Assembly (NCBI GenBank): GCA_019112875.1
Contig: DXIO01000054.1
Coordinates: forward strand, 1 to 37,698
DNA length: 37,698 nt
From: Candidatus Aquabacterium excrementipullorum
GTDB lineage: Bacteria; Pseudomonadota; Gammaproteobacteria; Burkholderiales; Burkholderiaceae_C
Direction: 5' to 3'
Below the pieces are notes generated by a model. That model worked only from the letters and a program-made list of their open reading frames with translations. It was not told where the DNA came from and searched no databases. The stretch's first letter is position 1, and every line of letters begins with the position of its first letter. Below are positions 1 through 7,312 of the stretch, piece by piece. The translations under genes and the position numbers were made by a program.

Positions 1-98
1 GCCCCTCTGTCAATCACGTGAGTGAAGGGTGGATTTCCCGCTATTTGCCCTCTGTCAAACCGGCCTGGGAGGCCAGGCCGCCCCTCTGGCAACAGGGT
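1..98. repeat. Short direct repeats and a hairpin at the left edge
   Basis: A roughly 12-13 base unit, GCCCCTCTGTCAA, occurs at 1-13, again as GCCCTCTGTCAA at 47-58 and in a diverged form (GCCCCTCTGGCAA) at 80-92. An 8-bp perfect hairpin lies at 61-80 (arms 61-68 and 73-80, loop GAGG). The hairpin is just past the stop of the minus-strand gene at 99-962, so it could help end that transcript, although no T-run follows it. I see no gene here. The role of the repeats is unknown. Confidence 0.45.
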
Positions 99-962
99 TC
101 ACGCGCACCAGGCCAGCCACTGGGCATGCAAGCGCTGAGCCAGGGCCCAACTGGCCGCCAGGCACAGGGCGCCGCCGGAGAGTCGCACCGCCCAGCGAGG
201 GTCCGCCAGCCATGTCCAGCGGCGAGCGCTGGGGTTCGCAGAACTCGAACTCGGCGATCCGGACATCCGCGAACGACCGAGGCCCATCGGTGGCGCGGGA
301 TCAGCGGCCGATCTGATCAAGTCAGGCTGCCAAAGAACGGGAACAGCAGCCAGTGGACGCGATCCGGACGTCTTTTGCAGGGAATGCGCTGTTTCGCCCC
401 ATCGGGACAGTCTGCGGGGCAGATATCCCAAGGCCAGCGCCCCAGGCAATGAGAAGACGGCCATGACCAGTGCACCGCCGCCTGCCGAATCGGCCAGCGC
501 CGCCACGGTGGCTGCGGCGTAGAGCAGCCCGCATGGCAACGCGGCCCAGGCCATGCCGAGGGCGAGCGGCAGCAGCGACTGCAGGGCGGGCAGGCGTGAC
601 AGCCATGGGGAAGCCTCCAGCCAGGTCTGCAGGCGGCGGTAGCCGCGCAGGCCATGGTCCTGCACCACGGGGGGCATCGCGCCCTTGAACACCATCCAGA
701 TGCCCATCAAAGCTGTCGCGGCCAACAGCATGACCCACATGGGCTGCAGTGCCATGGACCAGCGAGACCACGCCGAAAGAAGCCCCATGGCGCCCGCCGC
801 CAGGGCGCCCAATGCGGCATAGCCCAGGGTGCGTCCCACGAGGGCCGGCCATGGCACACCGCGCGGCAACGCAGCGGCGCAGGGCGCGGCGCACATCGCG
901 CCGCAGTGGACCATGCCGCCCAGGCCCATCAACAAGGCGGTGATCAGCAGGCTGGTCAGCAT
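99..962 (-). CDS. TauE/SafE-like (UreH-type) membrane protein of the cco/hemN neighbourhood
   Basis: This 287-residue inner-membrane protein opens with a hydrophobic helix and the motif GGMVHCGAMCAAPC (Cys20, Cys24 and Cys28). That motif is typical of the sulfite exporter TauE/SafE family members found next to cytochrome cbb3 genes in betaproteobacteria. Hydrophobic segments follow at about 40-65, 75-95, 130-158, 163-182 and 257-280. It lies 29 bases downstream of hemN on the same strand and probably shares its transcript. The role in this context is not settled; the cysteine-rich start and the link to copper-oxidase genes suggest metal or thiol handling rather than sulfite export. An oddity is the hydrophilic stretch at about residues 188-256, rich in Ser, Pro and Arg, between the last two membrane segments. 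It is longer than I expect for the family and could be an insertion or a locally frameshifted piece. Confidence 0.75.
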   Translation of the reverse strand: MLTSLLITALLMGLGGMVHCGAMCAAPCAAALPRGVPWPALVGRTLGYAALGALAAGAMGLLSAWSRWSMALQPMWVMLLAATALMGIWMVFKGAMPPVVQDHGLRGYRRLQTWLEASPWLSRLPALQSLLPLALGMAWAALPCGLLYAAATVAALADSAGGGALVMAVFSLPGALALGYLPRRLSRWGETAHSLQKTSGSRPLAAVPVLWQPDLIRSAADPAPPMGLGRSRMSGSPSSSSANPSARRWTWLADPRWAVRLSGGALCLAASWALAQRLHAQWLAWCA

Positions 963-991
963 GGACAGCGTCTCGAAGGCATTTGCCCGCC

Positions 992-2425
992 TCAGATGAT
1001 GCGGGAGAAGCGTTCGGCGGCCTGGTCGGCCTGCAGGTGGCGATCGAACACCATGGCAATGGCCCGCACGAAGTACCAGCCCACGGGCGTGACACGCACG
1101 CCATCGGGCTCCATCTCGACCAGGCCCTTGTCGATCAGCGGCGTCATCTGTTCGAGTTCATAGCCAAAATACTTCCGGAAATCAATGAGATAGGCCAGTT
1201 CGATGGATTCGATGTCCACCCTGCCCTGGCACATGATGGCCATGATCACAGCGCGCCGGACCAGATCATCGCGGGTGAGCGTGAGGCCGCGCACCACGGG
1301 AAAAGTGCCACGCTGCAGGGCATCGTAGTACTCGTCCAGCGTCTTGGCGTTCTGGCTGTAGTGGGCGCCCACGCGGCCGATGGCCGAGACACCCAGGCCG
1401 ATCAGGTCGCTGTCCGGGTGGGTGCTGTAGCCCTGGAAGTTGCGGTGCAGGCGGCCCTGGCGGCGTGCCACGGCCAACGGGTCGGTGGGCAGCGCGAAGT
1501 GGTCCATGCCGATGTACTCATAGCCCGCCGCGCGGAAGTGGCGGATGGCGCGAGAGAGCATGGCCACCTTGTCGGCCGCCGGGGGCAACTGGTTGGCAGC
1601 GATGCGGCGCTGTGGCTTGAAGCGCTGCGGCAGATGGGCGTAGGCGTACAGGGCGATGCGATCGGGCTTGAGGGCGCTGACCTGCACCAGCGTGCGGGCG
1701 AAGCCCTGCGGCGTCTGCCGGGGCAGGCCGTAGATCAGGTCCATGTTGATGGACTCGAAGCCCGAGGCGCGGGCCGCCGTCATCAGCTTGGCGACGGATT
1801 CGAAGGACTGGACACGGTGCACGGCCTGCTGCACATCCGGGTCGAAATCCTGGATGCCCAGGCTCAGGCGGTTGAAGCCCATGGCGGCCAGGCGAGCCAG
1901 GCGGGCCTCGTCCACCGTGCGAGGGTCGACCTCGATGGAATACTCGCCGCCGGGCATGAAGCGGAAGGCCTCGCGCAGCCAGCCGAAGAGCTGTTCGAGC
2001 TGCTCGTCGGTCAGGAAAGTGGGCGTGCCGCCGCCCAGGTGCAGCTGCGACACGCTCTGGCCGCGCCCGAGCTGGGCCACGTGCAGGTCGATCTCGCGGC
2101 GCAGGGCCTCCAGGTAGGGCAAGGCCTTGTCGTGTTGGCGCGTGACCACCTTGTTGCAGGCGCAGTAGTAGCACACCGATTCGCAGAACGGAACGTGCAC
2201 GTAGATGGACAAGGGCGCGATGCCGCCCCCCACGGCACCGGCGCCTTCGGCGCGCTGGACCAGGGCCAGACGGTAGTTCTCGGGGCCGAAGGCCTCGACG
2301 AAACGGTCGGCTGTGGGATAGGAGGTGTAGCGGGGGCCGCTGACATTGAGCTGGCCCAGGACATCCTGGTCCACCAGCGGCAGCGGCTGCAGAAATGCGG
2401 ACGGGGCAAGGGCGGAAGCGTTCAT
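992..2425 (-). CDS. hemN: Oxygen-independent coproporphyrinogen III oxidase
   Basis: This radical-SAM enzyme oxidatively decarboxylates coproporphyrinogen III to protoporphyrinogen IX in haem synthesis when oxygen is scarce; it is cytoplasmic. The radical-SAM cluster motif CESVCYYC, within YVHVPFCESVCYYCACNK, and the N-terminal SGPRYTSYPTADRF signature are clear, and the length (477 residues from this start) fits HemN. I chose the ATG at 2425 (MNASALAPS). The frame stays open to 2473, but the extra 16 residues (MREIKPRRG) do not look conserved and would run into the FNR-like box at 2460-2473. It is divergent from the fnr-type regulator at 2560, which fits known FNR/Anr control of hemN. The TauE/SafE-like gene follows it. 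Confidence 0.95.
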   Translation of the reverse strand: MNASALAPSAFLQPLPLVDQDVLGQLNVSGPRYTSYPTADRFVEAFGPENYRLALVQRAEGAGAVGGGIAPLSIYVHVPFCESVCYYCACNKVVTRQHDKALPYLEALRREIDLHVAQLGRGQSVSQLHLGGGTPTFLTDEQLEQLFGWLREAFRFMPGGEYSIEVDPRTVDEARLARLAAMGFNRLSLGIQDFDPDVQQAVHRVQSFESVAKLMTAARASGFESINMDLIYGLPRQTPQGFARTLVQVSALKPDRIALYAYAHLPQRFKPQRRIAANQLPPAADKVAMLSRAIRHFRAAGYEYIGMDHFALPTDPLAVARRQGRLHRNFQGYSTHPDSDLIGLGVSAIGRVGAHYSQNAKTLDEYYDALQRGTFPVVRGLTLTRDDLVRRAVIMAIMCQGRVDIESIELAYLIDFRKYFGYELEQMTPLIDKGLVEMEPDGVRVTPVGWYFVRAIAMVFDRHLQADQAAERFSRII

Positions 2426-2459
2426 GCGATCGAATGTGCCAAAGCGCCCGCGCCGGGGT

Positions 2460-2473
2460 TTGATTTCGCGCAA
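2460..2473. promoter_or_regulatory. FNR/Anr-type box between hemN and fnr
   Basis: TTGATTTCGCGCAA matches the FNR/Anr consensus TTGAT-N4-ATCAA at all of the left half and three bases of the right. Its centre (2466.5) is about 31 bases from a -10-like AACAAT at 2495-2500 on the plus strand. This is class II activator spacing for the fnr gene itself. It lies only 35 bases from the hemN ATG, so a hemN transcript activated in the same way would be nearly leaderless. It may serve fnr, hemN or both. The sequence match is seen; the function is inferred. Confidence 0.6.
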
Positions 2474-2485
2474 GCCGCTTGCGCG
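2467..2485. repeat. Perfect 19-base palindrome overlapping the FNR box
   Basis: CGCGCAAGC-C-GCTTGCGCG is a perfect inverted repeat with a one-base centre. It shares seven bases with the FNR-type box and sits between the divergent hemN and fnr starts. It could be an operator for a second dimeric regulator, or simply extend the dyad of the FNR site. No T-run follows on either strand, so it is not a standard terminator. Confidence 0.5.
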
Positions 2486-2559
2486 TCGACACGCAACAAT
2501 GCGCCAAAGCTTGAGCCAATCCCACCTTTGCCCTCTCTCTGCCCTCTCAGGACCCCAAC

Positions 2560-3387
2560 ATGAGCCTCTCGGAGTGCCCTGCCCCTTCGGCGGGCAAGAA
2601 TGCCGAATCCCCCGTTGACCGCGTGAGAACCGTCCACGCCGACACCACCGGGACTCGAGCCGCCCGCCCCATGAAGTACGACACCTTCAAGGTGGCCTGC
2701 TCCAGCTGCAACCTGCGTGAGCTGTGCCTGCCGGTGGGCCTGAGCCAGCCTCAGCTCAGCCAGCTGGACGACCTGGTGGGCTCGCGCAAATCCATCAAGC
2801 GGGGCGAAGCCCTGTTCCATGCAGGAGAGCCGTTCAAGGCCGTGTACGCCGTGCGCACGGGCTTCTTCAAGACCTGCGTGTCGTCGGAAGACGGGCGTGA
2901 CCAGGTGACGGGCTTCCAGATGGCGGGCGAACTGCTGGGACTGGATGGCATCAGCACCGACCACCATGCCTGCGATGCCGTGGCCCTGGAAGACTCCCAG
3001 GTGTGCGTGATCCCGTATGCGCAGCTGGAAGACCTGTCGCGCGAGTTCAGCGACCTGCAGCACCAGTTCCACAAGATCATGAGCCGCGAGATCGTGCGCG
3101 ACCATGGCGTGATGCTGCTGCTGGGCAGCATGCGCGCCGAGGAACGCCTGGCTGCCTTCCTGCTGAATCTGACGCAGCGCCTGCACGCGCGGGGCTTCTC
3201 AGCCTCGGCGCTGGTGCTGCGCATGACGCGCGAGGAGATCGGCAGCTACCTGGGCCTCAAGCTGGAAACGGTGAGCCGAACCTTCTCGAAGTTCCAGGAC
3301 GAAGGGCTGCTGGAGGTCAAGCAGCGCGACATCCGCATCGTGGATGCGGAAGGGCTGCGCGCGCTGGTCAATACCTCGCGTTGCTGA
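2560..3387 (+). CDS. fnr: FNR-type oxygen-sensing transcriptional regulator (Crp/Fnr family)
   Basis: This 275-residue cytoplasmic regulator should bind a [4Fe-4S] cluster without oxygen, dimerise and activate promoters carrying TTGAT-N4-ATCAA boxes. The cluster ligands are visible: Cys47, Cys50 and Cys56 in CSSCNLRELC, and Cys138 in HHACDA. A cyclic-nucleotide-binding-like beta barrel follows (about 65-165). The C-terminal helix-turn-helix (TREEIGSYLGLKLETVSRTF) carries the E..SR recognition residues of FNR. The start at 2560 has an AGGA about seven bases upstream. A shorter start at MKYDTF (2671) would still keep every ligand, and the residues before it look poorly conserved. It faces away from hemN, and its 3' end overlaps the last gene of the cco block by 20 bases. 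The match is close enough that Anr/Btr-type names would fit equally well. Confidence 0.93.
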   Translation: MSLSECPAPSAGKNAESPVDRVRTVHADTTGTRAARPMKYDTFKVACSSCNLRELCLPVGLSQPQLSQLDDLVGSRKSIKRGEALFHAGEPFKAVYAVRTGFFKTCVSSEDGRDQVTGFQMAGELLGLDGISTDHHACDAVALEDSQVCVIPYAQLEDLSREFSDLQHQFHKIMSREIVRDHGVMLLLGSMRAEERLAAFLLNLTQRLHARGFSASALVLRMTREEIGSYLGLKLETVSRTFSKFQDEGLLEVKQRDIRIVDAEGLRALVNTSRC

Positions 3388-3625
3388 GCGGCCGGAGCGC
3401 CTGGGAAGGCGCCTTCATCAGCCAGTGTGTGAGCCCCGAGGCCATGGACACCATGGTCCAGAACGCCATGAAGGCCAGCGTGTAGGTGGCCATGGGCGAT
3501 GGCTCCCAGGCCCCCATCCGCAGCGCGGACGGGTCCACCCATGCGAACACCACCATCTCGATCAGGCCGGCCACCAGAAAGGCGGGCCACAGGATCTGTG
3601 CGACATGCAGGGCACGGGGTGTCAT
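3368..3625 (-). CDS. Small membrane protein at the end of the cco operon
   Basis: This is an 85-residue protein from MTPRALHVAQ with three probable membrane segments: about residues 8-25 (LWPAFLVAGLIEMVVFAWV), and two merged in 41-65 (TYTLAFMAFWTMVSMASGL). I chose the ATG at 3625 because AAGGAGA lies nine bases upstream; the frame is open to 3712 but that extension lacks a ribosome site. It follows the FixH-like gene by 96 bases on the same strand, so it is probably the last gene of the cytochrome cbb3 block. The final 20 bases overlap the 3' end of the regulator on the other strand. I recognise no named family. Its position suggests a role in oxidase assembly or membrane anchoring, but that is only inference. 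Confidence 0.65.
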   Translation of the reverse strand: MTPRALHVAQILWPAFLVAGLIEMVVFAWVDPSALRMGAWEPSPMATYTLAFMAFWTMVSMASGLTHWLMKAPSQALRPLSNARY

Positions 3626-3721
3626 GGCATGGTCTCCTTGCAGACAGGCGGAACACGCCTCCATGTTCGGCGCTTTCGCGCCCAGCCGCGCTAGGAGGAA
3701 CCCTAGGCGCAACCCGACAAC

Positions 3722-4000
3722 TCAATGATCGCCGGGCTGCGTGGCGGTTTCGGCCGCGCGGTTGCGGCCCACCATGGCGGGCACATGGCCGGACTTGGCC
3801 GCCTGGACACCGGCAGGCACCGACACATCCAGCACAGGGTCGACATGGCGCACCGCGATGCCCACCATGAACAGCGAGGCCGCGACCACGATCAGGGGGC
3901 CGCCCACCACGAGCCAAACGATGGGAAAACGCCACCAGGGCGCCCCTGGGCCGGGTGGCTGCGGTGTGGCCGACATGCTTGGGGAGGTCAGTGTGTTCAT
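3722..4000 (-). CDS. Short FixH-like protein
   Basis: This 92-residue protein has one membrane segment (about 23-48, FPIVWLVVGGPLIVVAASLFMVG), preceded by a Pro-rich cytoplasmic stretch with PWWRFP. This is the layout of the short FixH-like proteins encoded after ccoG in betaproteobacteria. Full-length FixH/CcoH has a longer periplasmic domain; here only about 40 residues follow the helix (VRHVDPVLDVSV and a low-complexity tail). Classical CcoH helps the assembly and stability of cbb3 oxidase. An AGGA lies about seven bases before the ATG. The gene is 36 bases downstream of ccoG. The family call rests mainly on the PWW-helix pattern and position. Confidence 0.7.
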   Translation of the reverse strand: MNTLTSPSMSATPQPPGPGAPWWRFPIVWLVVGGPLIVVAASLFMVGIAVRHVDPVLDVSVPAGVQAAKSGHVPAMVGRNRAAETATQPGDH

Positions 4001-4036
4001 CGCTGTGTCCTGTCTGATCTTGGCGGAGGGGGCACC

Positions 4037-5497
4037 TCAGCGCGGCACCATGAAAGTAGTCTTCTCTCGCACGGCCACGTCGGCATGCTCGCCCTGGCGC
4101 TGGCGGGTGATCACCATCTCGACGCGCTGCGCACCAGGCTTGAGCATCTGACCCACCTCGGGCGGCACGCGCACGGCCACCGCCACCCAGCGGGCCTCGG
4201 CCGGGCCGACGATGATTTCAGGCTGCACCTGCATCCGGGCCTGGGGCAGGTGGTCCATGAAAATGCCGAAGCGCTGTTCGGTTTCCGTGGCGTTCATGAT
4301 CTGCACTCGGTAGACGTTCTCGATGTAGCCCTCGTCCACGATGCGGGCCAGGGCGCCACGGTCACGCACCACATCCACCTTGAAGGGCGCGCGCAGATAG
4401 AGGCTGGCCATGAAGGCCACGGTCACCAGCAACAGGATGCTGGAATAGATCAGCACGCGCGGGCGGGCGATGCGCGCCCACATCTGCGCACGGCTCCAGC
4501 CAGCGTCCATGCCATTTTGCGTGGCGTAGCGGATCAGGCCGCGGGGCGAGCCTATCTTGTCCATCACGGTATCGCACACGTCGATGCAGGCCGCGCAGCC
4601 GATGCATTCGTACTGCAGGCCATCGCGGATGTCGATGCCGGTGGGGCAGACCTGCACGCACAGGGTGCAGTTGATGCAATCGCCCAAGCCACGCTCGGCG
4701 GCCACGCTGCCCCGGGGGCGCGAGCCACGCGGTTCGCCGCGCTTTTCGTCATAGCTGATGACGAGCGTGTCACGGTCGAACATGGCGCTCTGAAAGCGCG
4801 CATAGGGGCACATGTACTTGCACACCTGCTCGCGCATGAAGCCGGCGTTGCCGTAGGTGGCCAGGCCGTAGAAGGCCGTCCAGAACAGCTCCCAGGGGCC
4901 CATGCCCAACGTGACCATCTCCTGCCACAAGGTGCGGATGGGCGTGAAGTAGCCCACGAAGCTGAAGCCCGTCCAGAAGGACAGCAGCAGCCAGCTGGCG
5001 TGCTTGCCGCTCTTGCGCCAGAGCTTTTCAAATGTCCAGCCGGGGCGATCGAGCTTCATGCGGCGACCACGGTCGCCTTCCCAGCGGCGCTCGATCCACA
5101 GGAAGAGCTCGGTATAGACCGTCTGCGGGCAGGCATAGCCGCACCACAGGCGCCCGGCCACGGCCGTGAACAGGAACAGACCGTAGGCCGAGATGATCAG
5201 CAGCACGGTCAGGTAGATGAAATCCTGCGGGTACAGGACCAGGTCGAACAGGTAGAAGCGCCGCGTGCCCAGATCGAACAGCATGGCCGGGCGGCCATTC
5301 CAGTTCAGCCAGGGCAGGCCGTAGAACACCAACTGCGTGAGCGCCACCAGCGCCCAACGCCAGCGGGTGAACCAGCCCGAGACTTCGCGCGGGTAAATCT
5401 TGGGCTGCGCTTCGTAAAGGGACACCATCTCCTCGCGGCGACCGTCCGCACCCGCTGCGATCGGTTGAATGGGGATGATGGTCCGGGGCTTGTCCAT
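4037..5497 (-). CDS. ccoG: Cytochrome c oxidase accessory protein CcoG
   Basis: CcoG (RdxA/FixG) is a membrane iron-sulfur protein that helps assemble cbb3 oxidase; in other bacteria it has been shown to reduce copper(II) to copper(I). The 486 residues are the usual length. Four or five membrane helices lie at about 47-70, 84-115, 165-190, 200-220 and 338-362. A membrane-side GRLWCGYACPQTVYTE motif is present (Cys119, Cys123). Two clear [4Fe-4S] ferredoxin motifs follow: Cys274, 277, 280, 284 and Cys298, 301, 304, 308. A C-terminal immunoglobulin-like periplasmic domain (about 370-486) completes it. The gene is 25 bases after ccoP in the same direction and is followed by the FixH-like gene, so it belongs to the oxidase operon. 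No strong ribosome site is visible before the ATG. Confidence 0.95.
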   Translation of the reverse strand: MDKPRTIIPIQPIAAGADGRREEMVSLYEAQPKIYPREVSGWFTRWRWALVALTQLVFYGLPWLNWNGRPAMLFDLGTRRFYLFDLVLYPQDFIYLTVLLIISAYGLFLFTAVAGRLWCGYACPQTVYTELFLWIERRWEGDRGRRMKLDRPGWTFEKLWRKSGKHASWLLLSFWTGFSFVGYFTPIRTLWQEMVTLGMGPWELFWTAFYGLATYGNAGFMREQVCKYMCPYARFQSAMFDRDTLVISYDEKRGEPRGSRPRGSVAAERGLGDCINCTLCVQVCPTGIDIRDGLQYECIGCAACIDVCDTVMDKIGSPRGLIRYATQNGMDAGWSRAQMWARIARPRVLIYSSILLLVTVAFMASLYLRAPFKVDVVRDRGALARIVDEGYIENVYRVQIMNATETEQRFGIFMDHLPQARMQVQPEIIVGPAEARWVAVAVRVPPEVGQMLKPGAQRVEMVITRQRQGEHADVAVREKTTFMVPR

Positions 5498-5522
5498 GGT
5501 GGGGACCTGTCAATTCATCGTG

Positions 5523-6494
5523 TCATTGCGGCAGGCTGCCTGCCGGTCTGGCCGAGCCGTCCTGCGCCGTTGCCGTCTGCGTGGTGTTGTTCGACAAGCC
5601 CCACACGTAAGACGCGAGCACCTTGATCTGATCGGCCGAGAGGCGGTCCTTCTGGGCCGGCATGATGTTGACCTTGCCCTTGGTGACCATCTCGACGATG
5701 GCGGCCTCGCCCCAGCCGTGCAGCCAGACCTTGTCCGTCAGGTTGGGTGCGCCCAGGGCCTGGTTGCCCTTGCCATCTGCGCCGTGGCAGGCAGCGCAGG
5801 CCTTGAACTTGTCTCGGCCCAACTCGGCCATGAGCGAGTTGTGCGCGCTGCCAGACAGGCTCAACACATAGTTGGCCACCTGGCGCACTTCTTCGCTGGT
5901 GCCCACGGCGGCGGCCATGGGCGGCATTTGGCCGTGGCGGCCCAGGGTGATCGTCTCGATGATCTTCTCGGGCGTGCCACCGTGCAGCCAGTCCTTGTCG
6001 GTCAGGTTGGGATAGCCCTTGGCGCCGCGCGCATCCGAGCCGTGGCAGGCCGCGCAGTTGTTGAGGAACAGCCGCTCGCCGATGGCATGGGCCTGAGCGT
6101 CACCGGCCAGCTTCTCCACCGACGCACCGTCGAAGCGCGCGTACACCTTGCCTTCGGCCACCTTGGCCTGGGCCACCTCGTCACGGTACTCACCGGCGGA
6201 GGACCAGCCCAGCGTGCCCTGGTTCGAGCCCAGGCCCGGGTAGAACACCAGGTAGCCCACGCCGAACACGATGGTCAGCACGAACATGCCGACCCACCAG
6301 CGCGGCAGCGGGTTGTTGAGTTCGCGCAGATCACCGTCCCACACGTGGCCGGTGGTCTGCTCGATGTTGCCCTGGGCGTCGCGGATCACCTTGTGGCGCG
6401 CCGAGCCCAGCAGGACGAGCACGCAGAACAGCAGCCCGCCGATCACGATGGCGGCCACGTACAGGTGCCAGCCATTCGACACGAAGTCGCTCAT
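5523..6494 (-). CDS. ccoP: Cytochrome cbb3 oxidase subunit III (di-haem cytochrome c)
   Basis: CcoP brings electrons from periplasmic cytochromes c to CcoO/CcoN. The 323-residue protein has two N-terminal membrane helices (about 9-31 and 66-86), separated by a loop with the family's VWDGDLRELNNPLPRWW motif. Two periplasmic cytochrome c domains follow, with haem-binding CAACH at 147-151 and 233-237. Probable distal methionine ligands lie in GQMPPM (about 190) and NIMPAQ. A short low-complexity tail ends the protein. It is 19 bases after ccoQ and 25 bases before ccoG, within the cco operon. Length and motif order are normal. Confidence 0.96.
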   Translation of the reverse strand: MSDFVSNGWHLYVAAIVIGGLLFCVLVLLGSARHKVIRDAQGNIEQTTGHVWDGDLRELNNPLPRWWVGMFVLTIVFGVGYLVFYPGLGSNQGTLGWSSAGEYRDEVAQAKVAEGKVYARFDGASVEKLAGDAQAHAIGERLFLNNCAACHGSDARGAKGYPNLTDKDWLHGGTPEKIIETITLGRHGQMPPMAAAVGTSEEVRQVANYVLSLSGSAHNSLMAELGRDKFKACAACHGADGKGNQALGAPNLTDKVWLHGWGEAAIVEMVTKGKVNIMPAQKDRLSADQIKVLASYVWGLSNNTTQTATAQDGSARPAGSLPQ

Positions 6495-6513
6495 GAAGAG
6501 CCTCCAATCATCA

Positions 6514-6651
6514 TCAATCGTCTGTGAGGGGCAGCCGGGCGGCCTCGTCGAATCGGGCCTTGTTGCGGGCGGCGTACGCCCACCACACGATGCCCACGAA
6601 CAGGCCCATGGAGACCACGGTCACCAGGCTGCGCAATGTGCCGATGTCCAT
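6514..6651 (-). CDS. ccoQ: Cytochrome cbb3 oxidase small subunit CcoQ
   Basis: This 45-residue protein (start MDIGTLRSLVTVVSMGLFVG) has one membrane helix followed by the CcoQ signature WWAYAARNKARFDEAARLP. CcoQ is a non-catalytic subunit that stabilises cbb3 oxidase and the CcoP association. The ATG at 6651 has an AAAGGAG ribosome site at good distance. The same frame is open further upstream into ccoO, but the ribosome site and the homology both pick this start. It lies between ccoO and ccoP, as usual. Confidence 0.93.
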   Translation of the reverse strand: MDIGTLRSLVTVVSMGLFVGIVWWAYAARNKARFDEAARLPLTDD

Positions 6652-6667
6652 CGCCGGCTCCTTTCGT

Positions 6668-7297
6668 TTACTTGACGGCCGTGCCCATGGCCTGCAGATA
6701 GGCCACCAGCGCGTCCAGTTCGGTCTTGCCCTTGAGCTCGTCGGCCGAGGTCTTGATCTCGGCATCCGTATAGGGCACGCCCACGCGGCGCAGTGCCACC
6801 ATGTTGTCGGCGATGCCCTCGGGCTTGAGCGGCGTCGATTCCAGCCATGGGTAGGCGGGCATGTTCGATTCCGGCACCACGGTGCGCGGATCGGTCAGGT
6901 GGGCGCGGTGCCACTCGTCGCTGTACTTGCCGCCCACACGGTGCAGATCGGGCCCGGTGCGCTTGGAACCCCACTGGAAGGGGTGGTCGTAAACGAACTC
7001 ACCGGCCATCGAGTAGTGCCCATAGCGCAGCGTCTCGGCACGGAAGGGGCGGATCATCTGCGAGTGGCAGCCGTAGCAGCCTTCACGCAGGTAGATGTCG
7101 CGCCCGGCCAGTTGCAGCGGGGTGTAGGGCTTGAGGCCCTGCACCGCTTCGGTCGTGCTGCGCTGGAAGAACAGCGGAACGATCTCGACCAGGCCACCGA
7201 ACAGCACAACCACCAAGGTGAGCGTGATCAGCAGCAGGTTGTTGGTTTCGATCTTCTCGTGCGAGAAGCCGGCGGCGGGGGTGTGGTTGTCAGCCAT
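6668..7297 (-). CDS. ccoO: Cytochrome cbb3 oxidase subunit II (mono-haem cytochrome c)
   Basis: CcoO is the membrane-anchored mono-haem subunit that passes electrons from CcoP to the CcoN active site. The 209 residues begin with a short cytoplasmic tail and a single membrane helix (about 20-44, [25 protein letters not shown]). The haem site CYGCH is at 74-78, within the family motif [15 protein letters not shown]. The domain then carries [16 protein letters not shown], and a methionine in [10 protein letters not shown] is a likely distal ligand. The gene is 15 bases after ccoN and 16 bases before ccoQ, all on the minus strand. Confidence 0.96.
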   Translation of the reverse strand: MADNHTPAAGFSHEKIETNNLLLITLTLVVVLFGGLVEIVPLFFQRSTTEAVQGLKPYTPLQLAGRDIYLREGCYGCHSQMIRPFRAETLRYGHYSMAGEFVYDHPFQWGSKRTGPDLHRVGGKYSDEWHRAHLTDPRTVVPESNMPAYPWLESTPLKPEGIADNMVALRRVGVPYTDAEIKTSADELKGKTELDALVAYLQAMGTAVK

Positions 7298-7312
7298 GTT
7301 GGTTCTCCGTCT

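Noticed and set aside
2560-2670. The 5' extension of the fnr gene before MKYDTF
   Set aside because: Not rejected as coding outright, but I considered a start at 2671; the ribosome site at 2560 kept the longer form.
3725-5626. A 633-codon open frame on the plus strand
   Set aside because: Antisense to ccoG and the FixH-like gene; composition is that of a shadow frame.
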